From Candidatus Binatia bacterium (GTDB lineage: Bacteria; Desulfobacterota; Binatia; HRBIN30), in assembly GCA_937925685.1 (NCBI GenBank), contig CALAMI010000005.1, forward strand, positions 153,388 through 217,387: 64,000 bases of DNA, in the 5' to 3' direction. Below are positions 54,455 to 63,118 of the stretch, piece after piece (within the stretch, counting starts at the first letter, position 1; each line of letters opens with the position of its first letter). Under the pieces are notes generated by a model that was given only the letters and a program-made list of their open reading frames with translations, had not been told where the DNA came from and searched no databases. The position numbers and the translations under genes are program-made.

Positions 54455-55228
54455 TTAACCCTGAAGGAAGGGAAGAACCAGCGCAATAAACGTTTCACGA
54501 CACTCGAGCGGGGGCAAATGGCCACAATCGGCTACAAGCTCGAGCTTGCTGTGCGGGATAGCGTTGGCGTAAGCGACTCCATGTGCCGGACTGAGAAAGC
54601 GGTCTTCCTTGCCCCAAACGACCAGTGTGGGGCACCGCACGCGGCGAAGCCGCCTCTCCAGTTTGGGATCGTAGAAGTACGGGTTCCAGCTCACTCGAGC
54701 CAGTGTTGTCGCTTCCCTGTAGGTACGAAGGATCACGTCGCGAGCTGGCTCGGTGGGCAAGAGCTGCAGCCACCGGTCGGGAGCGAAGAACAGGTGTTGA
54801 AGCGTTTCCTCGAAAGGCCGAGCAAAAAGATCGAACCTTTGTTCCCCCTCTACCCGAAGCCCTCCAGCCCCGACCAGTACGAGACCGCGGACACGCTCGG
54901 GAAACAGTGCGGCGAGTTCAGCGGCAATCCACCCTCCGAAGGATAGCCCGAGCACGTTAACGCAAGACCATCCCAAGTGGTCCATCAAATCGGCGTAAAA
55001 AATTGCGAAGTCCTCGATGCTCTCGAGCCAATGTGGGCAAGGTGTTTGCCCGAAACCCGGGTGGTCGGGCGCGTAGACGTGGAAATGTTGGGCGAGGTCG
55101 TCGTGATACGGGAACCAACGGCTGGAGGCAAACTCGGGGTGGAGCACGAGCAACGGCTCTCCTCGGCCTCCGCGTAACAGATGGACGTCCATGTCGCCCA
55201 CCCGTAAGGTTTCGCTACGCCACGGCAT
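54455..55228 (-). CDS. Alpha/beta-fold hydrolase, operon leader
   Basis: A 257-residue cytoplasmic hydrolase. Nucleophile Ser in VLGLSFGGWIAAEL, Asp in VVWGKEDRFLSPAHG, His in ADCGHLPPLECRE; the oxyanion region is LLVLHPEFASSRWFPYHDDL. It resembles meta-cleavage hydrolases and epoxide or ester hydrolases. It lies directly before a luciferase-like oxygenase, so oxygenation followed by hydrolysis of one substrate is a reasonable inference. Confidence 0.88.
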   Translation of the reverse strand: MPWRSETLRVGDMDVHLLRGGRGEPLLVLHPEFASSRWFPYHDDLAQHFHVYAPDHPGFGQTPCPHWLESIEDFAIFYADLMDHLGWSCVNVLGLSFGGWIAAELAALFPERVRGLVLVGAGGLRVEGEQRFDLFARPFEETLQHLFFAPDRWLQLLPTEPARDVILRTYREATTLARVSWNPYFYDPKLERRLRRVRCPTLVVWGKEDRFLSPAHGVAYANAIPHSKLELVADCGHLPPLECRETFIALVLPFLQG

Positions 55229-55362
55229 TGCGCCGCTTATTAAGGACGATGCGGCAATGGCTGCAAGATGTGGCCGGGCGGTCGGACCGAGCTTGCGGCC
55301 CCTCTAGCTGTAGGGAGGTAATTGAAGTACGAAGGGCTCACCGAAAATTCAGGAGTCAGACC

Positions 55363-55827
55363 ATGGCTGGTTCGCAAAGGTTCGAGCAATACGACCCACA
55401 AATTGCCCAGATGATGATCCGAGCCAATGCTGCTGCCACAGGACTGCCTCAGTACCTGGGCGTTCAGTTCGTGGAATTTCAGCCCGGTTACCTGCGTGCT
55501 GAAATGCCGGTGCGCAGCGAGCTCATCACCCCTATGGGTACGCTCCACGGTGGGGTCATGGCTGCGCTTGTCGACCATGTCTTGGGCTGTGTGCTGTATC
55601 CTTTGATGAAGCCCGGTCAATGGGCAGCGACCACAGAGTTCAAGCTTAATTACCTCGCTGCGGTCAAAGGTGGTACACTCGTAGCGGAGTCGCGCGTGCT
55701 GGCCATGACGAAGCGCACCGCCGTCGTTCAAGTGCACGTGAAAAACGACGAGACTCTTGCCGCCGCGGCGCAGGGAACGTTGTTGATCGTGGACCCACCC
55801 CCCAGGCAGGAAAGGGGGGAGAAATAA
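55363..55827 (+). CDS. PaaI-type hotdog thioesterase
   Basis: A 154-residue hotdog-fold acyl-CoA thioesterase from ATG 55363, preceded by CAGGAG. The key pattern is ITPMGTLHGGVMAALVDHVLG, with the HGG motif and catalytic Asp, then ATTEFKLNYLAAVKGGTLVA. It would hydrolyse aryl- or acyl-CoA thioesters. It is transcribed divergently from the LLM operon and followed seven bases later by a secreted protein gene. Confidence 0.9.
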   Translation: MAGSQRFEQYDPQIAQMMIRANAAATGLPQYLGVQFVEFQPGYLRAEMPVRSELITPMGTLHGGVMAALVDHVLGCVLYPLMKPGQWAATTEFKLNYLAAVKGGTLVAESRVLAMTKRTAVVQVHVKNDETLAAAAQGTLLIVDPPPRQERGEK

Positions 55828-55833
55828 AGTCGC

Positions 55834-56913
55834 ATGACCACGAATGGCCAGCGGCGCCGGTGGTATGGGAGTCAACCTGCAAAGGTGGCTAGGAGCCGGC
55901 GTGGGGAGCGATGGTGGATCGGCACGATCGTGGTGGTTTGCACGGTCGCTGGGTCGAGCGGGTTGGGCCAAGTGAGCATCAGCAAGGAAGAGTTTCTAGG
56001 TTGGCCGAACACCTACGTCCTCCGCAACGAAGCGGTCGAAGTGCGGGTAGTAACGGACGTTGGCCCGCGGATCATGGCGCTGTCTAGGCGAGGTGGACCG
56101 AATTTGTTCTATGTGAGGGAAAGCGAGGTGGGAAGGAGCGGCGAGCCAGAGTGGGTGTTTCGTGGCGGTTGGCGGCTGTGGATTGCCCCGGAGCGACAGG
56201 AGACGACTTACGAACCGGACAATCAGCCTTGCAAGGTGGACGTAGCGGGGGATACGGTGGTGGTCACGGGTCCCCCGCAACCGCGAGCCGGCATCCAAAA
56301 AATAGTGGAAATCAAGTTATCTTCGGGCGAGCCGCGGGTGCGCTTGAAAAGCCGCATCCGCAATATCTCCCAAGAGCCGCGCGCCTACGCCTTATGGAGC
56401 TTGGCAGTGATGCGCCCCGGGGGAAGGGCAGTCGTGCCGGTGGATGGTGGGCCGTTGGACGCGTTCGATGCCGTGCGACGGTATATTTTATGGAGTTACA
56501 CCCGAATGGAGGACCCGCGGTATCGTTGGGGAAACACGTTGGTGCAAATCGACCACCGGCGTGTAAGCCCGGGTGACCCGTGGCCGGGCGCAAGGCGTCG
56601 GCGCGACGAGAGCAAAATAGGCACCGATTCGCACCAGGGATGGGCGGCATACGTGTGGGACGGGACTTTGTTTCTCAAGCGCTTCGCTTACGTTCCTGGT
56701 GCCACGTACCCCGATGGGGGGGCGACTATCGAGGTGTACTCGAGCGCGGAGTTCCTCGAGTTGGAACACTTGGGACCGGTCACGACCATTCTTCCGGGCG
56801 AGGAAAGCGTGCTGCCCGAGGATTGGTGGATTGTTCCCCAGGTGAACATCGCCGAAGACGAAGCTGGTGCTCTGGCAGCATTGCGTCCTTGGCTGGAACG
56901 CAGCCAGTGGTAG
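55834..56913 (+). CDS. Secreted DUF4380-like protein
   Basis: A 359-residue protein with a Tat-like or long basic N-terminus and a hydrophobic segment (IGTIVVVCTVAGSSGLG). The body matches the DUF4380 pattern: VLRNEAVEVRVVTDVGPRIM, FRGGWRLWIAPERQETTYEP, IQKIVEIKLSSGEPRVRLKS, LPEDWWIVPQ at the end. These proteins have a galactose-mutarotase-like beta-sandwich and may bind or epimerise sugars. It is convergent with the sugar importer operon, nine bases apart. Confidence 0.8.
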   Translation: MTTNGQRRRWYGSQPAKVARSRRGERWWIGTIVVVCTVAGSSGLGQVSISKEEFLGWPNTYVLRNEAVEVRVVTDVGPRIMALSRRGGPNLFYVRESEVGRSGEPEWVFRGGWRLWIAPERQETTYEPDNQPCKVDVAGDTVVVTGPPQPRAGIQKIVEIKLSSGEPRVRLKSRIRNISQEPRAYALWSLAVMRPGGRAVVPVDGGPLDAFDAVRRYILWSYTRMEDPRYRWGNTLVQIDHRRVSPGDPWPGARRRRDESKIGTDSHQGWAAYVWDGTLFLKRFAYVPGATYPDGGATIEVYSSAEFLELEHLGPVTTILPGEESVLPEDWWIVPQVNIAEDEAGALAALRPWLERSQW

Positions 56914-56922
56914 GCTTCGGGA

Positions 56923-57879
56923 TCAATGTTGTGCACCCTGCTCCCATTGTCGCCATTGTTCTAGGTATGCATCCAAATTTTCTGCCGTGACGACATCGAT
57001 CCCAGAGTACTGCAGCGGTTGCTCGAGCCGTTCGCCTTGGCGGAGCCGGTGGAGCAAACGTACCGATTCAGCGCCCCAGCCAAAGTATTTTTGCCCGATG
57101 AGCAAATGGACCTTCCCGGCGCGGACCAGGTCGGGTGCGGGTGGGATCGTATCGAAGGCCACGACTTTGGTGCGAGTTGTATCCACAGGGTCGAGAGCGT
57201 TCCGCAGAAATACGGGCCAGCCACCCACAGATAGCCAACCGTTTAGGTCGGGATAGCGTTGTGTTCCCGTGGCAATGACTTCGCTCACTCGCACGGCGTC
57301 GTCGCGAATATCAAAAACTTCAACGACTTCGATGCCCGGGTATTGGCGGAGGGCCAGCCGAGCTCCGTCGAGGCGTTTTTGCAAGTTGTCGGCGCCCAAC
57401 GCAGTAATGAGCGCGACCTTGCCCTTACCCCCCAAGAGCCGTGCCAGGCCTTCCCCTAGGGCTTTGCCCGCTTCGAAGTCGTTCACCCCGTAAAATGCCA
57501 GCCGCCTGCTCTTGGGCGCGTCAGAATCCCAGGTCACCACGGGGATACCGGCGTCCACCGCACGATCGATGGCGTCGGTGAGCAGGTCCCCATTGAGGCA
57601 CGAAATTGCAATGCCGTCCACCCGCTGGGCGATGAACGCCTCGAGGATTTCCTTTTGCCGAAGTTCGTCGGTCGTTTCCGGTCCGCGCCAGAGGATTTCA
57701 ATTCCTCCGATCCGCTTGGCCTCCTGTTCCGCTGCAACGCGGGCGTACTGGAAGACCGGAATGTGCAGGGCTTTGGGGATGAAAGCAAAACGCAACTGAC
57801 GCGCTTCTTTTTCGCCCGGAGGCTGACAGCCGAGGGTCCAAAGGGCCACGCAAGCAAGGGCGGCAACCCAACACCTCAC
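56923..57879 (-). CDS. Sugar ABC transporter substrate-binding lipoprotein
   Basis: A 318-residue type I periplasmic binding protein of the ribose/galactose (RbsB) family. GTG at 57879 overlaps the permease stop (GTGA). The leader ends at a lipobox (LWTLGC, Cys18). The mature part has IPKALHIPVFQYARVAAEQE, QRVDGIAISCLNGDLLTDAI, GIPVVTWDSDAP and AYLEQWRQWEQGA at the C-terminus. It is the last gene of the import operon, so its product may be enhanced by coupling. The ligand is probably a mono- or disaccharide. Confidence 0.92.
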   Translation of the reverse strand: MRCWVAALACVALWTLGCQPPGEKEARQLRFAFIPKALHIPVFQYARVAAEQEAKRIGGIEILWRGPETTDELRQKEILEAFIAQRVDGIAISCLNGDLLTDAIDRAVDAGIPVVTWDSDAPKSRRLAFYGVNDFEAGKALGEGLARLLGGKGKVALITALGADNLQKRLDGARLALRQYPGIEVVEVFDIRDDAVRVSEVIATGTQRYPDLNGWLSVGGWPVFLRNALDPVDTTRTKVVAFDTIPPAPDLVRAGKVHLLIGQKYFGWGAESVRLLHRLRQGERLEQPLQYSGIDVVTAENLDAYLEQWRQWEQGAQH

Positions 57880-58871
57880 GGATGTCCCCTGTCCAGCAGA
57901 GTTTTCCGCGTTGCAACCCGATCGAGCACGACGACCACGAGCACGGCAATTCCAAGGACGAGGCGGTCGGCAAACGTCCCTCCGGGGAACTGCGTGAGTG
58001 CATTGCGCAGGACACCGAAGATCAATGCGCCGAACACTGCTCCGACCACCGAAGCTCGACCACCGCTCAGAGAGGCACCGCCAATGACCGCCGCGGCGAT
58101 GATGTCGAGCTCGTAGCCCAGCGCGAGGTCTGCCTTGCCTTGGCCTTGCACGAAGGCCAACAGCACACCCCCAAGTGCGGCGAGGAAACCGCCGCAAAGG
58201 TAGACGAAGGCTTGCACCCTACCTACATGCACCCCGGCATAGCGAGCGGCCAAGGGGTTACTGCCCACCGCCAAAATGTGGCGACCAAGCGCGGTCTGTG
58301 TCAGGAGAAGGTGAAACACAAGAGTGCTGGATAGCACGAGCAACCCGGGCCACCATGGCAATGGGATCCCTAGTGGGGCAAAATCTCGGGGAAGGTGGGC
58401 GGAGAGATCGTAAAAGCGCCCTTCGGTGATGAGAAACGCACTGCCCCGCGCTAGCCCCATCGTTCCGAGCGTTGCCACGAATGGTGGTAGCTCGAGCACG
58501 GTAATCAGGAGAGCCGCCAGGCCACCACAGGCGGTACCGATCGCAAGGCTTGCCAACGCCGCAGTGGTCCACCCCCAGGCGGCGTCGGTCAAAAGGTGCC
58601 CAGCGACCACCGAGGCGAGCGCCATGACGGCCCCAGGAGCGAGGTCGATACCCCCGGAGCCAATGATGAGCGCCGCCCCAATCGCCCCTAAACTGAAGAC
58701 GGCAGAGTACTTGAGAACGAGGGCGAAGTTTTCGAGATTTGCGAAGGAGTGTGGTCGGCCATCGGTTGGAGCCAACAGCCAGGAAAACAACACCACTTCA
58801 CCGAGGAGCAACACCGCAGCGCTCCACCCGGGCACGAGCCTAAATCGCGGCAAGGACAGCCGAGAGTTCAT
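57876..58871 (-). CDS. Sugar ABC transporter permease (RbsC type)
   Basis: A 331-residue inner-membrane permease with about ten helices; ATG at 58871 overlaps the ATPase stop. Family marks are SLGAIGAALIIGSGGIDLAP, ELPPFVATLGTMGLARGSAF, LGRHILAVGSNPLAARYAGV and DIIAAAVIGGASLSGGRASV (the ATPase-coupling loop). It forms a homodimer with the neighbouring two-domain ATPase. Confidence 0.93.
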   Translation of the reverse strand: MNSRLSLPRFRLVPGWSAAVLLLGEVVLFSWLLAPTDGRPHSFANLENFALVLKYSAVFSLGAIGAALIIGSGGIDLAPGAVMALASVVAGHLLTDAAWGWTTAALASLAIGTACGGLAALLITVLELPPFVATLGTMGLARGSAFLITEGRFYDLSAHLPRDFAPLGIPLPWWPGLLVLSSTLVFHLLLTQTALGRHILAVGSNPLAARYAGVHVGRVQAFVYLCGGFLAALGGVLLAFVQGQGKADLALGYELDIIAAAVIGGASLSGGRASVVGAVFGALIFGVLRNALTQFPGGTFADRLVLGIAVLVVVVLDRVATRKTLLDRGHP

Positions 58872-60331
58872 GGATGACCCGACGCCACTGCTTCCGTCGC
58901 CCCAGTGATGAGCGCGACGAGTTGAGCCTCGGTGAACGATGCGGCGGTGCGATCGGCCACGAGTCGGCCGTGGCGAAGGACCAGCACCCGGTGGCTGGCT
59001 TGCAGGAGTTCTTCGCTGTCGCTGCAAGCCCAGATCAACGCACAGCCGGCACTAGCCAGCTGTTGGAAGAGATGATGGATCTCTGCCTTGGTGGCCACGT
59101 CCACTCCTGCTGTCGGTTCGTCGAGAACCAGGAGGCGCGGGGCATGCCGCAGTGCACGTGCGAGCAAAACTTTTTGCTGGTTACCACCGGAAAGCGATGC
59201 GATGGAGGCGTCCATGCTGGGGGCGCGAATGCGCAGGCGTTCGAGCCAAGTGCGGAGTTCGGCTCGCTCTCGTTGTGGTCGAAGCCAGAACGATGGTGCT
59301 GGCAAGAAGACATTCTCTCGCATCGATAGGCGATACGCGAGCCCTTTACGCAGGCGGTCCTCTGGCACAAAGGCTGTCGGTCCTGTCCGCCAGAACTCGC
59401 GTGCTCGAAACCGCCGGAGACCAGCCAGCGCTTCGAGCAGGGTCGAGCGCCCAGAGCCAGCTAGGCCGGCGACCCCGACGATTTCCCCTTGGTAGACAGA
59501 AAAGGAAACATCGCGCACCACACCGCTGGTCAATCCGGCAACGTGCAAGCAGAGATTGCGCTGCTGCTGGATGGGAAGCAGCGGCTCGCTCCGTCTCCGG
59601 CCGGCCATGAGCTGAAGTAGGTCGGCGGTGCGGAACGATTGCTGTGCACCACTTGCGACCACACGCCCGTCGCGCAACACGGTGACCCAATCGGCAAGTG
59701 CCTGTACCTCGGCTAGCCGGTGAGTCACGTAGACAACGGTCGCACTGCGGTCCCTCGATTCTCGAAGATAGCGGAACAAAGCGACGCTATCCGCTTGCGG
59801 GAGCGGGGCCGAGGGCTCGTCGAGAAGGAGGAGATCCGGTTCCGCACGCGCGGAACGAATGATTTGCACCCATTTGAGCTGTGGTGTGGAGAGCGAGGCC
59901 AGGCGAGCCTCGGGATCCAAAGCAACCCCGAAGCGCTGCAGCCAGTGCTGGGCCTCTCGCTGCTGGCGTGATCGGTCAAGACGACGGCAACGCCTTTTGA
60001 GCTCTTGGCCAAGGAAGAGCCAGTCGGCGACCGTCAGTGTCCACGGCAGTTCGAGCTCCTGAGGGACATAGGCAATGCGCACTGCGGGCGGTGTGGTGAC
60101 ACGTCCGCTTTGCGGCCGCAGAACCCCGGCAATTACCTTTAGGAGAGTGGATTTGCCTGCACCATTTTCTCCCAGCAAAGCGTGAATTTCACTTCTTCGT
60201 AAAGTCAAGTCGACCCCGTCGACCGCGCGTGTGTCACCGAAGTGGACGGTGACCTGTTCCAGCTGAGCGATCGGCTCGGGTGGGGGAGCGGACGGGTTCA
60301 CGAGGAAATTCTGTTGCCGCAATTGTGTCAA
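58868..60331 (-). CDS. Sugar ABC transporter ATPase, duplicated (RbsA/MglA type)
   Basis: A 487-residue protein with two ATPase halves, starting at TTG 60331 (an internal GTG at codon 12 is possible). First half: Walker A GENGAGKST, Walker B LLLLDEPSAP, H-loop YVTHRLAE. Its signature motif reads LSTPQLKWVQI rather than LSxGQ, as in many MglA-type proteins where the halves are unequal. Second half: Walker A GLAGSGRST, canonical signature LSGGNQQKVLLARAL and LLVLDEPTAGVDV. It powers uptake through the adjacent permease. Confidence 0.92.
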   Translation of the reverse strand: MTQLRQQNFLVNPSAPPPEPIAQLEQVTVHFGDTRAVDGVDLTLRRSEIHALLGENGAGKSTLLKVIAGVLRPQSGRVTTPPAVRIAYVPQELELPWTLTVADWLFLGQELKRRCRRLDRSRQQREAQHWLQRFGVALDPEARLASLSTPQLKWVQIIRSARAEPDLLLLDEPSAPLPQADSVALFRYLRESRDRSATVVYVTHRLAEVQALADWVTVLRDGRVVASGAQQSFRTADLLQLMAGRRRSEPLLPIQQQRNLCLHVAGLTSGVVRDVSFSVYQGEIVGVAGLAGSGRSTLLEALAGLRRFRAREFWRTGPTAFVPEDRLRKGLAYRLSMRENVFLPAPSFWLRPQRERAELRTWLERLRIRAPSMDASIASLSGGNQQKVLLARALRHAPRLLVLDEPTAGVDVATKAEIHHLFQQLASAGCALIWACSDSEELLQASHRVLVLRHGRLVADRTAASFTEAQLVALITGATEAVASGHP

Positions 60332-60482
60332 AGAGGCAACCAGTATCCGTCAGAACTTACGTGTGATGGTGGAACGGACATGGGCCGCAGTGGCGGAGGC
60401 CGGACAGTAGACTACAGCGGCGCGCCGAGGCAGCGTCTGAGGCGACAGCAACGAGTGCCTGCTTTTCCGGGCGCGGCAGCAC

Positions 60483-62102
60483 CTAGTGGATCGGGCTTGC
60501 TTCCAACTCGACTACGATCCCTTCGCACGGTGCGAGTTGCCAATCCAAGCCAACGGGGTGCTGCTGGTGCGGGTCGGTGGCGAACCATAGCCGTCCCCCC
60601 CGAGGGAACGTAACCGTCACTGGCTCGCTGCCGAAATTCAGCGCGATTGCGAGGGTCTGCTCTCGATGTTCGCGCAGGTAGGCGAACACAGACTCCGGGC
60701 AAGGAAGAGTGCGGTATCCCCCTTCGAGCAGTGCGAGGCTACTCTTTCGTTTCCAGATGAGTGCCCGGTAGAAGCTGAGAAGCGAAGCCGGATCTTGGCG
60801 CTGCGCTTCCACGTTGCACTGTTTGTAGTCTTCGGGCAGCGGAAGCCAAGGCTCCACGGTGGAAAAGCCAGCGTACGGACCAGCATCCCATTGCATGGGT
60901 GTCCGTTCCGGGTCGCGCCCGAGGCCCGGAAAGCGCTGGCCAACTGGGTCGCAGATGCGATCGGGAGGAATGGGAACGTCCCGCATCCCAATTTCCTCAC
61001 CGTAATAAAGAAACGGAGAGCCCCGCAAGGTAAGTAGCATGAGAGCGGCCATTCGGGCGCGCGCATGGGCGAGAGAGGGGTGGTCAAAGCGGGTAAGATG
61101 GCGAGGCGCGTCGTGGCTCGAGAGCACGTAAGTGGGCTGAGCGCCAGCTGGCAAGAGACGCTCCATGGTTTCCACCTCATGGCGGAAGGACGCGGCGTCC
61201 CACGGACTCCAGAGGAAGCGAAAGTTAAAAGCGAGATGGAGTTCGTCTCCACCGGTTCCGTAATAGCGAGCGATCCGTTCCGCATCGAACAAATACACTT
61301 CGCCAACCATCATGCGCTCACCGTAGCGGTCTAAGAGCGTTCGCCATCGTCGGATGATGTCGTGCACTTCGGGCTGATCTTCGTCATAGAGATGGACTTG
61401 TCCACCGAAGTGATATACCGGGTGTTCCTCTTCGGGTAGCGGCTTGGGGTTGTCGCGCAGGGCGCGGTCTTTGACGAGTTTGTGGATGACGTCTACGCGG
61501 AAGCCGTCGACACCGCGGTCGAGCCAGAAGCGCAGGACGTTTTCCATTGCCTCGATGACCTGCGGGTTGCGCCAGTTCAGGTCGGGCTGCTCGGGGAGGA
61601 ACGAGTGAAGGTAGTACTGTGCCGAGTGAGGATCGAGGCTCCAAGCGGGTCCACCAAAAGAACTGACCCAGTTGTTCGGAGGACTACCACCTGGTTTGGG
61701 ATCGCGCCAAATGTACCAGTCGCGCCGTGGGCTTGTACGGCTGGTTCGTGAGTCCTGGAACCACGGGTGTTCCGATGAGGTATGGTTCGGAACAAAATCG
61801 AGGACGACGCGGATACCGCGGCGGTGAGCCTCTTCGACGAAACGGTCGAAGGTCCGGAGATCACCAAACACCGGGTGCACGTCGACGTAGTCAGCGACGT
61901 CGTAGCCGAAGTCGCGCATTGGCGAGGGGTAAATGGGTGTTAACCACACGGCGTCCACGCCCAGTGAGGAGGGCGTGCCATCGTTCAGGTAGTCGAGACG
62001 CTGGATGATGCCGTCAAGATCGCCGATGCCGTCGCCGTTCGAGTCTTGGAAACTGCGAACGTAAATTTCGTAGAATACGGCATGGCGCCACCACTGGTTC
62101 AT
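60483..62102 (-). CDS. Alpha-glucosidase, glycoside hydrolase family 13
   Basis: A 539-residue retaining alpha-glycosidase without a signal peptide, so cytoplasmic. Catalytic residues: nucleophile Asp in VDGFRVDVIHKLVKD, acid/base Glu in RMMVGEVYLFDA, and stabilising Asp in VLSSHDAPRHLT. N-terminal pattern YEIYVRSFQDSNGDGIGDLD and VVLDFVPNHTSSEHPWF are those of oligo-1,6- or alpha-glucosidases. It is the first enzyme of the operon and would cleave alpha-linked oligosaccharides brought in by the downstream importer. The spacing to the ATPase gene is 151 bases. Confidence 0.94.
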   Translation of the reverse strand: MNQWWRHAVFYEIYVRSFQDSNGDGIGDLDGIIQRLDYLNDGTPSSLGVDAVWLTPIYPSPMRDFGYDVADYVDVHPVFGDLRTFDRFVEEAHRRGIRVVLDFVPNHTSSEHPWFQDSRTSRTSPRRDWYIWRDPKPGGSPPNNWVSSFGGPAWSLDPHSAQYYLHSFLPEQPDLNWRNPQVIEAMENVLRFWLDRGVDGFRVDVIHKLVKDRALRDNPKPLPEEEHPVYHFGGQVHLYDEDQPEVHDIIRRWRTLLDRYGERMMVGEVYLFDAERIARYYGTGGDELHLAFNFRFLWSPWDAASFRHEVETMERLLPAGAQPTYVLSSHDAPRHLTRFDHPSLAHARARMAALMLLTLRGSPFLYYGEEIGMRDVPIPPDRICDPVGQRFPGLGRDPERTPMQWDAGPYAGFSTVEPWLPLPEDYKQCNVEAQRQDPASLLSFYRALIWKRKSSLALLEGGYRTLPCPESVFAYLREHREQTLAIALNFGSEPVTVTFPRGGRLWFATDPHQQHPVGLDWQLAPCEGIVVELEASPIH

Positions 62103-62120
62103 CGGCCGACCCCAGCGAAT

Positions 62121-62390
62121 TCAGGCCGCTTGTTGCAGCAGGATCGCATTTGGGGAATTAGGCCGTCCGAACTCCCACTCGGCGCGGCCTTGGTAGGCAT
62201 GCACGGCCTCGAGTTCCTCCACTTGCCAAACCGCTTCCGCATGGTTGTGCTCACTGGCGCAACGAGGATCACCGCACACGACCTGAGTGACGTGCACACG
62301 ACCTTCGTCCGCCAGGGCAACTACACGCCCGTAGAGCGGGTAAGGGCTGGAGCGAGGGCGACAAACCAACGTTCCTGGCTCGATACGCAT
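62121..62390 (-). CDS. Small protein of unknown function preceding the glucosidase
   Basis: An 89-residue protein from ATG 62390; a longer start up to 62543 cannot be excluded. It reads MRIEPGTLVCRPRSSPYPLY, GRVVALADEGRVHVTQVVCG, DPRCASEHNHAEAVWQVEEL, a compact beta-rich domain with Cys and His (C10, CG, CASEHNH) that may bind metal. It lies 18 bases before the glucosidase gene. No known family. The 250 bases upstream show nothing else. Confidence 0.6.
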   Translation of the reverse strand: MRIEPGTLVCRPRSSPYPLYGRVVALADEGRVHVTQVVCGDPRCASEHNHAEAVWQVEELEAVHAYQGRAEWEFGRPNSPNAILLQQAA

Positions 62391-62640
62391 GGGTGCACTT
62401 GCTAGTTTGCAGCGATGGCGGTTGCAATACGGGGTGCGTTCGGACAGCTCAACTGGTTTGCCTCGGCCGTTGTCAGCTAGCGCGAACACGCAGAAGGAGG
62501 CGCGGGTAACCCATTTTTTCGTGTGGACGTTTGCTCGGAACACGTGATGTCAGAAGTCAGGTGGTCGGGATTCGGAAAAACCGCGCGGCCCGGGGACGTC
62601 GCGGGGTTTGACCAATGTACAACGAACCCTATCGAAGCTG

Positions 62641-62955
62641 CTAGTTGCCCTTCACGATCGTGCAGAAGTTCCCGACGATTCCAAGAATGTGGTTCGACTC
62701 GAAGTCTACTGACACGATTTGTTTGATACCGCCGGCGCGAGCGGCAGTATCGATGCTGGCATCGCCGGTTGCGACCAAACCTAAGATATTCTGTGCACAG
62801 GCGCGCCCTTGTTTTGTTGCCGAGGTCGCTTCTGTGGCAGTGAGTGGTCCCTTCACGTCCATGTACAAGGTAGCCATCAGGGGAGATACGACTGGTTGGC
62901 ACGCCGCCAACAAAAGCGGCAGAGCTGCTGACAAAAGAACCGCACTTCGCTTCAT
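62641..62955 (-). CDS. TRL-like lipoprotein
   Basis: A 104-residue precursor; ATG at 62955 has GGAGGG upstream. The leader ends at LLAAC, a perfect lipobox. The mature domain (DVKGPLTATEATSATKQGRA, CAQNILGLVATGDASIDTAA, ARAGGIKQIVSVDFESNHIL) is the small TRL-like fold, known from tRNA-associated-locus proteins and common in spirochaetes and proteobacteria. It is probably an outer-membrane-attached lipoprotein of unknown role. Confidence 0.9.
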   Translation of the reverse strand: MKRSAVLLSAALPLLLAACQPVVSPLMATLYMDVKGPLTATEATSATKQGRACAQNILGLVATGDASIDTAARAGGIKQIVSVDFESNHILGIVGNFCTIVKGN

Positions 62956-63118
62956 TGAAACCCTCCTTGTCCTCGTCCTCGAAGATGTACGCGCGGCCCC
63001 CGGGCCGTTGGCGCGCATTTACGTGGTCTAGGGTGTGTAGTCGACTGCAAGCTCCGTGCTTGCATTGGCGGGCCTGGTACGGTAGCAATTCACGAATAAT
63101 TGCGTGGGAGGTGCTTGT
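62956..63118. promoter_or_regulatory. Divergent promoter region
   Basis: About 160 bases between the start codons of the TRL-like lipoprotein (minus) and the Cys-rich secreted protein (plus) must carry both promoters. I see no convincing -35/-10 pair or operator. Confidence 0.35.
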
